64,000 nt of DNA from Nitrospinota bacterium (GTDB lineage: Bacteria; Nitrospinota_A; UBA7883; JACRGQ01), in contig JACRGQ010000021.1 of the NCBI GenBank assembly GCA_016217735.1, forward strand, positions 1 through 64,000. Direction: 5' to 3'. Of the stretch, positions 50,070 to 57,530 are shown one piece after another (positions within the stretch are counted from its first letter, which is position 1; every line of letters starts with the position of its first letter). Position numbers and translations under genes: made by a program. The notes under the pieces are model-generated. The model was not told the DNA's origin. It ran no database searches and was given only the letters and a program-made list of their open reading frames with translations.

Positions 50070-53000
50070 TCAGGGAAAATATTTTCTGATGCCGGGGAGC
50101 AGTTCGGCGGAGACATCTTTTTTCGTCATGAAGACGTCCGCGCCCAACGCCACGGCGCGATCCCGCTCCTCGACGGCGGCGCCGGTGAGGGCGATGACCG
50201 GAATGGCGCGCGATGACGGCGCCGACTTGAGCGCTTTAATCAACGCAAAGCCGTCCATGCCCGGCATATAGAGATCCACAATAACGAGATGGGGCGGCCG
50301 CTCGGCGATTTTCTCCATCGCTTCCCCGCCATTGGCGGCGGCCTCCACCTTCACCCGCGTTTTCCGCAGAACCTCCCTGACCAGTTCAATCCCGTTGGGG
50401 TCGTCGTCCACCACCAGCACAACCGGATCGGGCATGGGAAGAACGATCGAAAAAACGCTTCCCCGCCCCACGGCCGATTCCACGCGGAGGTCTCCCCCGT
50501 GGGCCGTGGCGATGTCCTTGCACAGCGGCAATCCGAGGCCGGTTCCCGTTTCGCCCCCGGTTCCGGCGGTCGATGTCTTGGCCTCGTAACTGAACAGCGT
50601 TTCAATGGCGGCGGCGGGAATTCCCACGCCGGTATCGGTTACGGCAATCACGGCGGGATTCCCCGGCGTGAAGCCGACGGTGGCCGAGCCCCCCGCGCGG
50701 GTGAACTTGACGGCGTTGGTGAGGAGGTTCAGCAGCGCCTGATATAGCAGCGGCTCGTCGGCGTATACACGCGCCCCTTCCGGCACGTTATTGACGACGG
50801 CCACCCCTTTTGCCCGGGCGGCATGGGCCACGGCCCCGGCCGCTTTCGCGGCAAGGGGGCGCAACGGCAAGAACGCGGCATACAGCATAAAACGTCCGCT
50901 TTTCAGGCGGCTGGCGCTCAGCAACTCGTCGATCATGCCGGCCATTTCACGGTTGCCGTCGAGAAGTACCGTCAGGATTTCCCGTGTGTGCTGATCCATC
51001 GCCGCCGTCCCGTCCTCCAGCAGGAGTTTCAGGTGCCCCCCGGCGATAACCAATGGGCCGCGCAGATCATGCGATACCAGCGAGACGAACTTGTCCTTCA
51101 TCTCCGTCGCTTTTTCGGCGCGCTCCTTCGCCTCCACCAGCGCCCGCTCGGCCTCCTTGCGGGCCGAGAGGTCGCGCATGGCCACCATCCGCATCTGTTT
51201 TCCGCGGTAATTGATGTAGCGCCCCCGCACCTCGCTGGGGAAAGGCGTGCCGTCGGCCTTTAAGCCGGTAAGCTCGAACGGGCGGGAAACCGGCGCCTTG
51301 AGTTGTTTGATAACGGTCTCATGGGATTCCTTGGCCAAAAGATCAAGCACATGCTTGCCGATCAGCTCCCGCTCCGGGTATCCGGCCATGGCGTGGGCGG
51401 CGGGATTGGCGTCCACGATGACCCCGCCGTCGTGAATCACCATCCCCTCGAACGACCCGTCAAAGAAATGCCGCAGCCGCTCTTCCTGCAACCTGATTAT
51501 TTCTTCGGCCCGCAATTGTTCCGATATGTCGCGGAACACCACCATCATCGCCGGACTTCCCTGATACGAGAACGGCATCGCGGCCACCTCCACATCAATG
51601 GGCGTGCCGTCAAGTTTCAGGAACTTCTCGCGGATAAGCGGCAATGCCTTCTCGCCGGACTGCATGGCGCGGATCCGCTGCTTCACCAACGGACGGTCAT
51701 CGGGATGGACGAAATCCATCAATTGCCGCCCTTCCAGTTCGGCGGGACTTTCGGCGCCAAACACTTTCGCGGCGGCATCGTTGACAAAGCGGACGTAACC
51801 GCCCGAATGCACCACCAGCGGATCGGGGAGAAGCGATACCAGCGTGCGGTAGCGTTCCTCGTTTTCCGTCAACGCCGCTTCGGCCAAATTGCGCGCGGTG
51901 ACGTCATGCACGGTGGAGTGTATGAGGGAACGTCCCCCCACGGTGACCGGGCTGCTGTAAACCTCCACATCGCGGATTTCGCCGCTGGCAAGCCGGTGCT
52001 TAAAATGGAAGCAGGCGCGCCGCTCTTTTTTGGCGCGCTCCGCTTCCGCCTTCGCCTCATCCGGGGAGAGGGTGTTGATGTAGCTGATCTTCATCTGCCG
52101 CAGGTCGTCTTGCGGGTAGCCGTAAAATTCGGCGGCGGCCTGGTTGGCGTCGATGATCCCGGCGGTGGCCGGGTCCGTCAACAGGTTCACCATTCCGTTC
52201 CGCTCGAACATCTGGCGGTAGAGATCTTCGCTCAGGCGCAACGCGGCCTCGTATTCCTCGCGGGCCGCCGCATCGCGGAAAACCACCTTCATGATTTTTT
52301 TGCCGCCGTATTCCACCACCGCCAGGGTGAGGTCAACCGGCAGGCGGGCGCCGTCTTTGCGCAACAGGGAGAGCCTGTTGACATAACCGCCGCCGCCGCG
52401 TTCAACATGGCTTACCGCGTTCATGATGCGCGGCAGTTCTTCTTCCGGGTGGATTTGGAGCATCCGCATCCGGAACAGTTCATCGCGCGTATAGCCCAGC
52501 GTTTTAAGCGCCTTTTTGTTGGCCTCGATGAAGACGCCGTCCATCTCCGCCAGCAGGATGATGTCCCCCGCGTTGTCCACGATCATCCGGTATTTCTCTT
52601 CGCTTGCGCGCAAGGCGGCTCCGGCCAACTCGCGCTCTTTCAGAAGGGCAAGCAGCCATTCGGCGCGCCGCATTTCCATTGGCGCTTCCCCTTTCACGGA
52701 GGGAGCGGGGAAGTTCCCGAAAAGCACCCCTTCATATACCAGCCGGGGGTGGCGGGCGATGGCATTGAAAATAACCTCGGCGGAGCAGCCGTCCAACCGG
52801 TATTGGCACATGCCGGCGGCATGGTGCGCGCGCAGAAACGCGTCCATCCGCTGAAAGCCGCCATCCGCGCCGCCGCCCAGGCATTGGAAAAAATCGCCGG
52901 TGATCCGGATGCCGATATAGCCGGCGTCCTTGGCCTCTTCCAGCGCCCTTTCCAAAACCCCCGCGGGGGAATCACCGGAAACCTGAAAGCCGCCGCTGTT

Positions 53001-53252
53001 TTTAATGACCAGTCCGCCCGCGCGGTGCGCCTCTTTCAACTCCGGGGCGCGTTGGATCAACTCGGCCAAAACCGCTTCCGCCGGGGACTCGCCGGTTATC
53101 AAAAGACAGCGCTCGCGCCGCTCCAGGCCGATTTTCAGGAAAGGGACAACCGCATCGTACATCTCCGCTTCGGCGCGGTAAAAAAGGCCGAGATGTTCGT
53201 ATCCCTCAACCCCCCGCAGGGCGGTGCAAAGTCCGGCGTTATCCGTCCCCAT
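50070..53252 (-). CDS. Hybrid histidine kinase: MEDS, four PAS, HisKA, HATPase, receiver
   Basis: 1060 aa from MGTDNAGLC (53,252, SD AGAGGG); the longer frame to 53,297 runs into a repeat. MEDS-type sensory domain (about 15-180: HLGLFYRAEAEMYDAVVPFLKIGLERRERCLLIT ... QCQYRLDG-like), four PAS units (YRMIVDNAGDIILLAEMDG; LYRQMFERNGMVNLLTD; YRTLVSLLPDPLVV; LRHFFDGSFEGMVIHDG), HisKA with His728 (SLVSHDLRGPLVIAGG), HATPase (NLLTNAVKFTRAGG, DTGVGIP, GTGLGLPLCKDI), and a C-terminal receiver with Asp993 (LVIVDLYMPGMDG). Soluble; the signal is unknown. MEDS domains were first described in methylotroph/methanogen sensors. Confidence 0.88.
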   Translation of the reverse strand: MGTDNAGLCTALRGVEGYEHLGLFYRAEAEMYDAVVPFLKIGLERRERCLLITGESPAEAVLAELIQRAPELKEAHRAGGLVIKNSGGFQVSGDSPAGVLERALEEAKDAGYIGIRITGDFFQCLGGGADGGFQRMDAFLRAHHAAGMCQYRLDGCSAEVIFNAIARHPRLVYEGVLFGNFPAPSVKGEAPMEMRRAEWLLALLKERELAGAALRASEEKYRMIVDNAGDIILLAEMDGVFIEANKKALKTLGYTRDELFRMRMLQIHPEEELPRIMNAVSHVERGGGGYVNRLSLLRKDGARLPVDLTLAVVEYGGKKIMKVVFRDAAAREEYEAALRLSEDLYRQMFERNGMVNLLTDPATAGIIDANQAAAEFYGYPQDDLRQMKISYINTLSPDEAKAEAERAKKERRACFHFKHRLASGEIRDVEVYSSPVTVGGRSLIHSTVHDVTARNLAEAALTENEERYRTLVSLLPDPLVVHSGGYVRFVNDAAAKVFGAESPAELEGRQLMDFVHPDDRPLVKQRIRAMQSGEKALPLIREKFLKLDGTPIDVEVAAMPFSYQGSPAMMVVFRDISEQLRAEEIIRLQEERLRHFFDGSFEGMVIHDGGVIVDANPAAHAMAGYPERELIGKHVLDLLAKESHETVIKQLKAPVSRPFELTGLKADGTPFPSEVRGRYINYRGKQMRMVAMRDLSARKEAERALVEAKERAEKATEMKDKFVSLVSHDLRGPLVIAGGHLKLLLEDGTAAMDQHTREILTVLLDGNREMAGMIDELLSASRLKSGRFMLYAAFLPLRPLAAKAAGAVAHAARAKGVAVVNNVPEGARVYADEPLLYQALLNLLTNAVKFTRAGGSATVGFTPGNPAVIAVTDTGVGIPAAAIETLFSYEAKTSTAGTGGETGTGLGLPLCKDIATAHGGDLRVESAVGRGSVFSIVLPMPDPVVLVVDDDPNGIELVREVLRKTRVKVEAAANGGEAMEKIAERPPHLVIVDLYMPGMDGFALIKALKSAPSSRAIPVIALTGAAVEERDRAVALGADVFMTKKDVSAELLPGIRKYFP

Positions 53253-53264
53253 ATTTCCCTCTTT

Positions 53265-53358
53265 GTCATTCTGAAAGCGCGTCAGCGACTCTGTCATCCT
53301 GAGCCGCAGGCGAAGGATCTCTTTCCGGAAAGGGATTCTTCGCTACGCTCAGAATGAC
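53265..53358. repeat. GTCAT...ATGAC palindromic repeat plus an extra half copy (family A)
   Basis: The full copy spans 53,293-53,358 (GTCATCCTGAGC ... GCTCAGAATGAC); another GTCATTCTGA half lies at 53,265. Between the hybrid-kinase start and the mfd end. Confidence 0.85.
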
Positions 53359-53434
53359 AAGCATAAATAGTCTTTCAGTGCGCGGCGGCCAGCGCCAATC
53401 GTTCGCGCCTATTCTAGCATGCCGGGAACGGGTA

Positions 53435-56400
53435 TTATTCCCTGCGCGCGGCGGCGTCCGTGGCGCAGTGGGAGAGGTAGGCGGCGACGGCGGCGGGGAT
53501 TTTTTCGGGGGCCATGCCGGTGATTTCAATCCGGATGCGGTTCTCGGCTCCGGCGGCGATTTTACCCTTAAAAAACTTCGGGGCGTTGGCGGCCAGCAGC
53601 GGCGCGGGGTTCGGCTCTTTGGGAAAGGCCATGCGAAGCTGGTTTCCGGTCAATTCCACCTTTTCCAAGCCCAGCTTTATCCCGGCCATCCGTATCGTTA
53701 CCGCTTCCACCAGCTTCTGGGCCTTGTCCGGCGGCGAGCCGAAGCGGTCGGCCATCTCCTCGGCCACCTGCTGTATCTCGTCGGTGTTCTTGGCCCGGTA
53801 AAGGCGGCTGTAAAAATTCATGCGCTGGTCCAGCGGCGGGATGTAGGCGGCGTCAAGCTTGCCGGTGAATTCAAGCGCGAGGGCGCATTCCGCCGCGGCG
53901 GGAGGTTTGCCGGTGCGCAGCTCCTGCACCGCCTCTTCCATCATCCGGAGGTAGGTCTCGAAACCGACGGCGGTGATCTGGCCGCTCTGCTGCGGCCCCA
54001 GCAGGTTGCCGGTGCCGCGTATCTCCATGTCGCGCGCCGCCAGCTTGAAGCCGGAGCCAAGCTCGCTCAGTTCCTCCATCGCCTTGATCCGTTTTTTCGC
54101 CAGCGGCGCGAGCGTATCGGGCACCAGCAGATAGGCGTACGCGCGGTGGCGGTCGCGGCCCACGCGGCCCCGCAGCTGATACAGCTGCCCCAGGCCGAAC
54201 TTGTCGGCGCGGTTGATGATGATGGTGTTGGCGTTGGGGATGTCCAGCCCGCTTTCCACGATGGTGGTGCATACCAGCATGTCTATCTTGTGGCGGATGA
54301 AGCGGTCCATCTTTCCCGAAAGTTCGTGCGCGCCCATCTGCCCGTGGGCCGCCTCCGCCCGCACGCCGGGAACAAGCTGCTTGAGGTACCGCGCCATGTT
54401 TTCGAGCGACCGCACGGAATTGTGCAGGAAAAATATCTGGCCGCCGCGGCTCAGCTCGCGGTTGATGGCTTCAACGATGGTCGGCTCGTTGAACTTGCGT
54501 ATCAGCGTCTTGATGGAGAGCCGGTTGGCGGGCGGGGTGTTGATGACGCTGATATCGCGGATGCCGGAAATCGCCATGTGCAGCGTGCGGGGGATCGGCG
54601 TGGCGGTGAGCGTCAGCACGTCCACCGTCTCGCGCAGCTTTTTCAGCTTCTCCTTATGCGCCACGCCGAACTTCTGCTCCTCGTCGATAATGACCAGCCC
54701 AAGCGAGGGGAAGTGTACGTCTTTTTGCAGCAGGCGGTGCGTGCCGATCACGACGTCGATTTCGCCGGCGGCGATCCGTTGCACCGCTTCTTTCTGTTCC
54801 GCCGGCGTCACGAAGCGGCTCAGCATCGCCACCTTCACGCCGAACGGCTCCATGCGCCGCTTGAAATTTTCAAAGTGCTGGTTCACCAGCAGCGTGGTGG
54901 GGGCCAGCAGCGCGGTCTGCTTGCCGTTCACCGCCGCCTTGAACGCGGCGCGGATGGCCACCTCGGTCTTGCCGTACCCCACGTCGCCGCAGACCAGACG
55001 GTCCATCGGCTTCGGCGCCTCCATGTCGGCGATCACGTCGGCTATCGCCTGCGCCTGATCCGGCGTTTCAAGGTAGCCGAACGAATCGGCGAATTCGCGC
55101 TCGTGGTGCGCCTCCTTGCCGTGGGCGTAGGCCTCGCCGGTCTTGCGGCGGGCGTAAAGCTCCAGCAGTTCCTTCGCCATCCGCATGATCCCCTTCTTCA
55201 CCTTCTCCTGGGTCTTGGCCCACGTCTTTCCCCCCATCCGGTCGAGCACCGGCTTCGCCCCGCCACCACCGGAAAATTTTTCCAGCAGGTGGATGGAGGA
55301 GATGGGAAGAAAGAGCCGCTGGTCTTCGGCGTATTCGATTTCGAGGTACTCCTCCGCCGCCCCCCCGGAGCTGATCGATTTGAGGCCGTGGTACTGCCCC
55401 ACGCCGTGATCGCGGTGCACCACATAGTCGCCCGGCTTTACATCGGCGAAATCGGTGATGAATACGGGGGCCTTTTTCCGCGCGGCGCGGCGCGGTTCGG
55501 CGTGGCGGCCAAAGATTTCCTCTTCCGTAACGGCGGCGAGCTTGATCGCGTCGAAAGTGAATCCTTCGGGGAGCGGTGCGGCGGCGGCGAACAATACGGG
55601 GGGTATCTGTTCGCCGGAGGCAAGCCGGAGGATGAGCTGCGGCACCTCCGGCGCGGGAAGGCGCGCAAGCCCCATCTCTTCCTCGGCCAGCAGCTTTTCC
55701 ACGCGAGCGATGGTCTCTTCGCCGCTGGCGGCCAAAAGCGTGGTGATGCCGCGCGCGCTCCGCTCGCGGCAGTCGTAAATGAAGCGGCTGAACGCGCCCC
55801 GCAGCCGGTCCGCCTCGCGGGTGGCCACGGTGACGCAGCGTTCGCTTTCCGGCTCGTCGGCTATCTCGTGAAAATCGAGGCCGTCGGCCGCCTCCAGCAG
55901 CAGTTCCAGCTCTTCGCGCGGCGCGTAAAGCAGGGCGGGAGGCGGAAAAATATCCCCCCGTTCCTTCGCTTCGGCGTATCCGCTTTGTATCTCTTTCCCA
56001 AAAAGGTCGAGACGCTCTTGTATCTTCTCCGGTTCGCAGACGATGACCAGCGCGTCCGGCGGCAGATGCGCCAGCGGGGCGGCGGCATCGGGGTGGAAAA
56101 ACGGCAGGTAGTGCTCCATCGCGGGGAAGAACTGCGCGTTGAGCACGCGGCTTTTGAGAAGATCGAGCTTTACGTTGTTCTCTTTTTCGTATTGTTCGAT
56201 GTTCGCGGCCACCTCTTCCGGCTTGACCGACAGATAGTGGGTATCCTTCACGGCGGTCAGCAGGGCGCTCTCGGCCTGTCCGAGCGAGCGTTGCGAATCG
56301 GAATCGAAGCGGCGGATGCCCTCCACCTCGTCGTCGAAAAACTCGATGCGCAACGGCGCGGCCTCGTGTGGCGGGTAGCAATCCAAAATGCCGCCGCGGA

Positions 56401-56887
56401 ATGCGAACTGTCCCGGCTCCTGCACCGGGTCGGTATGGGCGTAACCGGCGAGCGTTAAAAAGTTTCCCAGCCGGTCACGGTCGGCGGTTTCCCCCACGCG
56501 CAAGGAAAAAACGCTTTCGCGCGCCACGCGCGGCGGCGGGGCTTTTTGCAGCAGGGCGGCGGCGGTGGTGACGGTGATGGCCGGCGCGCCGGAGGCAAGC
56601 CGGTGGAGCGCCAATGCGCGCGCGGCGGCGATCTCGGGAAGGTGCGAGAGCGGCTCGTACGGCAACGTTTCCCACTGCGGCAGGTAGAGCAGGTCGTCCC
56701 GCCCCGCGAGGTGGAAATCGAGGGCAGCGGTAAAACGCTCCGCCTCCGCATTATCCGCCGTGATTATCACGATGTGCCGCTTGCGCTTGAGGAAGAGTGC
56801 GGCGGCGCAGAGCGCCTGCGCGGCGGCGGTAAGCCCCTGCAGCCGTTTGCGGGCGCGGCCCGGTTCAAGTATCGCTAAAAGGGACAT
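53435..56887 (-). CDS. mfd: Transcription-repair coupling factor
   Basis: 1150 aa, normal length. UvrB-like N-terminal region (QWETLPYEPLSHLPEIAAARALAL), RNAP-interacting CarD-type domain (FADVKPGDYVVHRDHGVGQYHGL), translocase motor with GDVGYGKTEVAIRAAFKA, APTTLLVNQHFENFKRRM, VIIDEEQKFGV (DEEQ), LTLTATPIPRTLHMA, and the C-terminal TRCF domain (EFTGKLDAAYIPPLDQRMNFYSRLYRA). It removes stalled RNAP and recruits UvrA. The start codon region is duplicated beyond the GIY-YIG cassette. Confidence 0.96.
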   Translation of the reverse strand: MSLLAILEPGRARKRLQGLTAAAQALCAAALFLKRKRHIVIITADNAEAERFTAALDFHLAGRDDLLYLPQWETLPYEPLSHLPEIAAARALALHRLASGAPAITVTTAAALLQKAPPPRVARESVFSLRVGETADRDRLGNFLTLAGYAHTDPVQEPGQFAFRGGILDCYPPHEAAPLRIEFFDDEVEGIRRFDSDSQRSLGQAESALLTAVKDTHYLSVKPEEVAANIEQYEKENNVKLDLLKSRVLNAQFFPAMEHYLPFFHPDAAAPLAHLPPDALVIVCEPEKIQERLDLFGKEIQSGYAEAKERGDIFPPPALLYAPREELELLLEAADGLDFHEIADEPESERCVTVATREADRLRGAFSRFIYDCRERSARGITTLLAASGEETIARVEKLLAEEEMGLARLPAPEVPQLILRLASGEQIPPVLFAAAAPLPEGFTFDAIKLAAVTEEEIFGRHAEPRRAARKKAPVFITDFADVKPGDYVVHRDHGVGQYHGLKSISSGGAAEEYLEIEYAEDQRLFLPISSIHLLEKFSGGGGAKPVLDRMGGKTWAKTQEKVKKGIMRMAKELLELYARRKTGEAYAHGKEAHHEREFADSFGYLETPDQAQAIADVIADMEAPKPMDRLVCGDVGYGKTEVAIRAAFKAAVNGKQTALLAPTTLLVNQHFENFKRRMEPFGVKVAMLSRFVTPAEQKEAVQRIAAGEIDVVIGTHRLLQKDVHFPSLGLVIIDEEQKFGVAHKEKLKKLRETVDVLTLTATPIPRTLHMAISGIRDISVINTPPANRLSIKTLIRKFNEPTIVEAINRELSRGGQIFFLHNSVRSLENMARYLKQLVPGVRAEAAHGQMGAHELSGKMDRFIRHKIDMLVCTTIVESGLDIPNANTIIINRADKFGLGQLYQLRGRVGRDRHRAYAYLLVPDTLAPLAKKRIKAMEELSELGSGFKLAARDMEIRGTGNLLGPQQSGQITAVGFETYLRMMEEAVQELRTGKPPAAAECALALEFTGKLDAAYIPPLDQRMNFYSRLYRAKNTDEIQQVAEEMADRFGSPPDKAQKLVEAVTIRMAGIKLGLEKVELTGNQLRMAFPKEPNPAPLLAANAPKFFKGKIAAGAENRIRIEITGMAPEKIPAAVAAYLSHCATDAAARRE

Positions 56888-56931
56888 GGGGATAAAGAAT
56901 AGCAGGAAGCGCCGTTCCCGGCGAAAAAATC
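56882..56931. repeat. Direct repeat, copy 1 (mfd start/leader)
   Basis: GGACAT ... AGCAGGAAGCGCCG ... CGGCGAAAAAAT; matches 57,333-57,380 at roughly 80% with a 1-bp gap. The CAT at 56,885-56,887 is the mfd start codon. The small internal hairpin is kept in both copies by compensating changes. Confidence 0.8.
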
Positions 56932-56939
56932 TCTTTTCC

Positions 56940-57327
56940 TGTCATCCCCGCGCAGGCGGGGATCCAGTCATAATTTCAAAGCTGTTCTTCCCCAACCTAC
57001 ATAAGCCCGTCATACAGGTCTTTCCAATCCGGATTCCCTTGCTCAATAAGCCGCAGCTTCCACTTCCTCTCCCATTTCTTGAGCTGCTTTTCCCGCATGA
57101 TCGCACCATGCACGCTGCCGGTGTGTTCATAATAAACAAGTATCGTTATCCCATATCGCTTCGAGAACCCTTCCACCATCCCGTTTTTGTGTTCATAGAC
57201 TCTTCGCGCAAGATTATTGGTCATGCCAATGTACAAAGTGCCATTACGCTTGCTGGCCATGATATAGACGAAATACTGCTTCATCAGTAGTCAAGAATAC
57301 TGGATTCCCGCATGCGCGGGAATGACA
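56940..57327. mobile_element. GIY-YIG endonuclease cassette with clover-leaf ends
   Basis: Left end: TGTC, hairpin ATCCCCGC-GCAG-GCGGGGAT, CCAG. Right end: CTGG, hairpin ATTCCCGC-ATGC-GCGGGAAT, GACA. Ends are inverted copies (about 26 of 29 positions). The GIY-YIG gene occupies the centre. Same ends as the ORF-less elements at 14,841 and 46,722. Flanked 8 bp and 5 bp outside by an approximately 50-bp direct repeat of the mfd start. Confidence 0.85.
56997..57284 (-). CDS. Stand-alone GIY-YIG endonuclease
   Basis: 95 aa, the size of the COG2827 single-domain family. Motifs: VYIMASKRNGTLYIGMTNNLARRVYEH (Tyr7, the YIG at 18-20, catalytic Arg27, His32) and the catalytic Glu in GAIMREKQLKKWERKWK. 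It would cleave or nick DNA. It is encoded wholly inside a clover-leaf palindromic element (56,940-57,327), which suggests it serves the element's mobility rather than host repair, although that is inference. No promoter or SD stands out. Confidence 0.9.
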   Translation of the reverse strand: MKQYFVYIMASKRNGTLYIGMTNNLARRVYEHKNGMVEGFSKRYGITILVYYEHTGSVHGAIMREKQLKKWERKWKLRLIEQGNPDWKDLYDGLM

Positions 57328-57332
57328 AGAAA

Positions 57333-57380
57333 GGACATAGAAATAAGAATAACAGGAAGCGCCGCCAGCGGCGAAAAAAA
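57333..57380. repeat. Direct repeat, copy 2 (duplicated mfd start/leader)
   Basis: GGACAT ... AACAGGAAGCGCCG ... CGGCGAAAAAAAT; second copy of 56,882-56,931, 5 bp outside the cassette. Confidence 0.8.
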
Positions 57381-57399
57381 TGAGCGGTGGAAAAGATTT

Positions 57400-57506
57400 A
57401 ACCACGAATATCACGAAGGACACGAATGGGAAAATGCGAAATGAATTATGGGGTTATTATTCTTGCTTGCTTCCATCCCCACCATTTCTTCGTGCTATTC
57501 GTGGTT
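57400..57506. repeat. 107-bp long inverted repeat
   Basis: Arms AACCACGAATATCACGAAG (57,400-57,418) and CTTCGTGCTATTCGTGGTT (57,488-57,506), 18 of 19 complementary, around a 69-nt loop without an ORF. Lies just after the mutS2 stop. Confidence 0.85.
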
Positions 57507-57530
57507 GAAAGAAAATGAAGTGAGTAGTGG

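Noticed and set aside
53354-56458. Very long plus-strand open frame (over 1000 codons) opposite mfd
   Set aside because: Antisense shadow of a high-GC gene: composition is Arg/Gly/His/Val-rich with no domain, and mfd on the other strand is certain. The same holds for the long frames opposite infB, amrB, phoB/phoR, the pst genes and mqnE.
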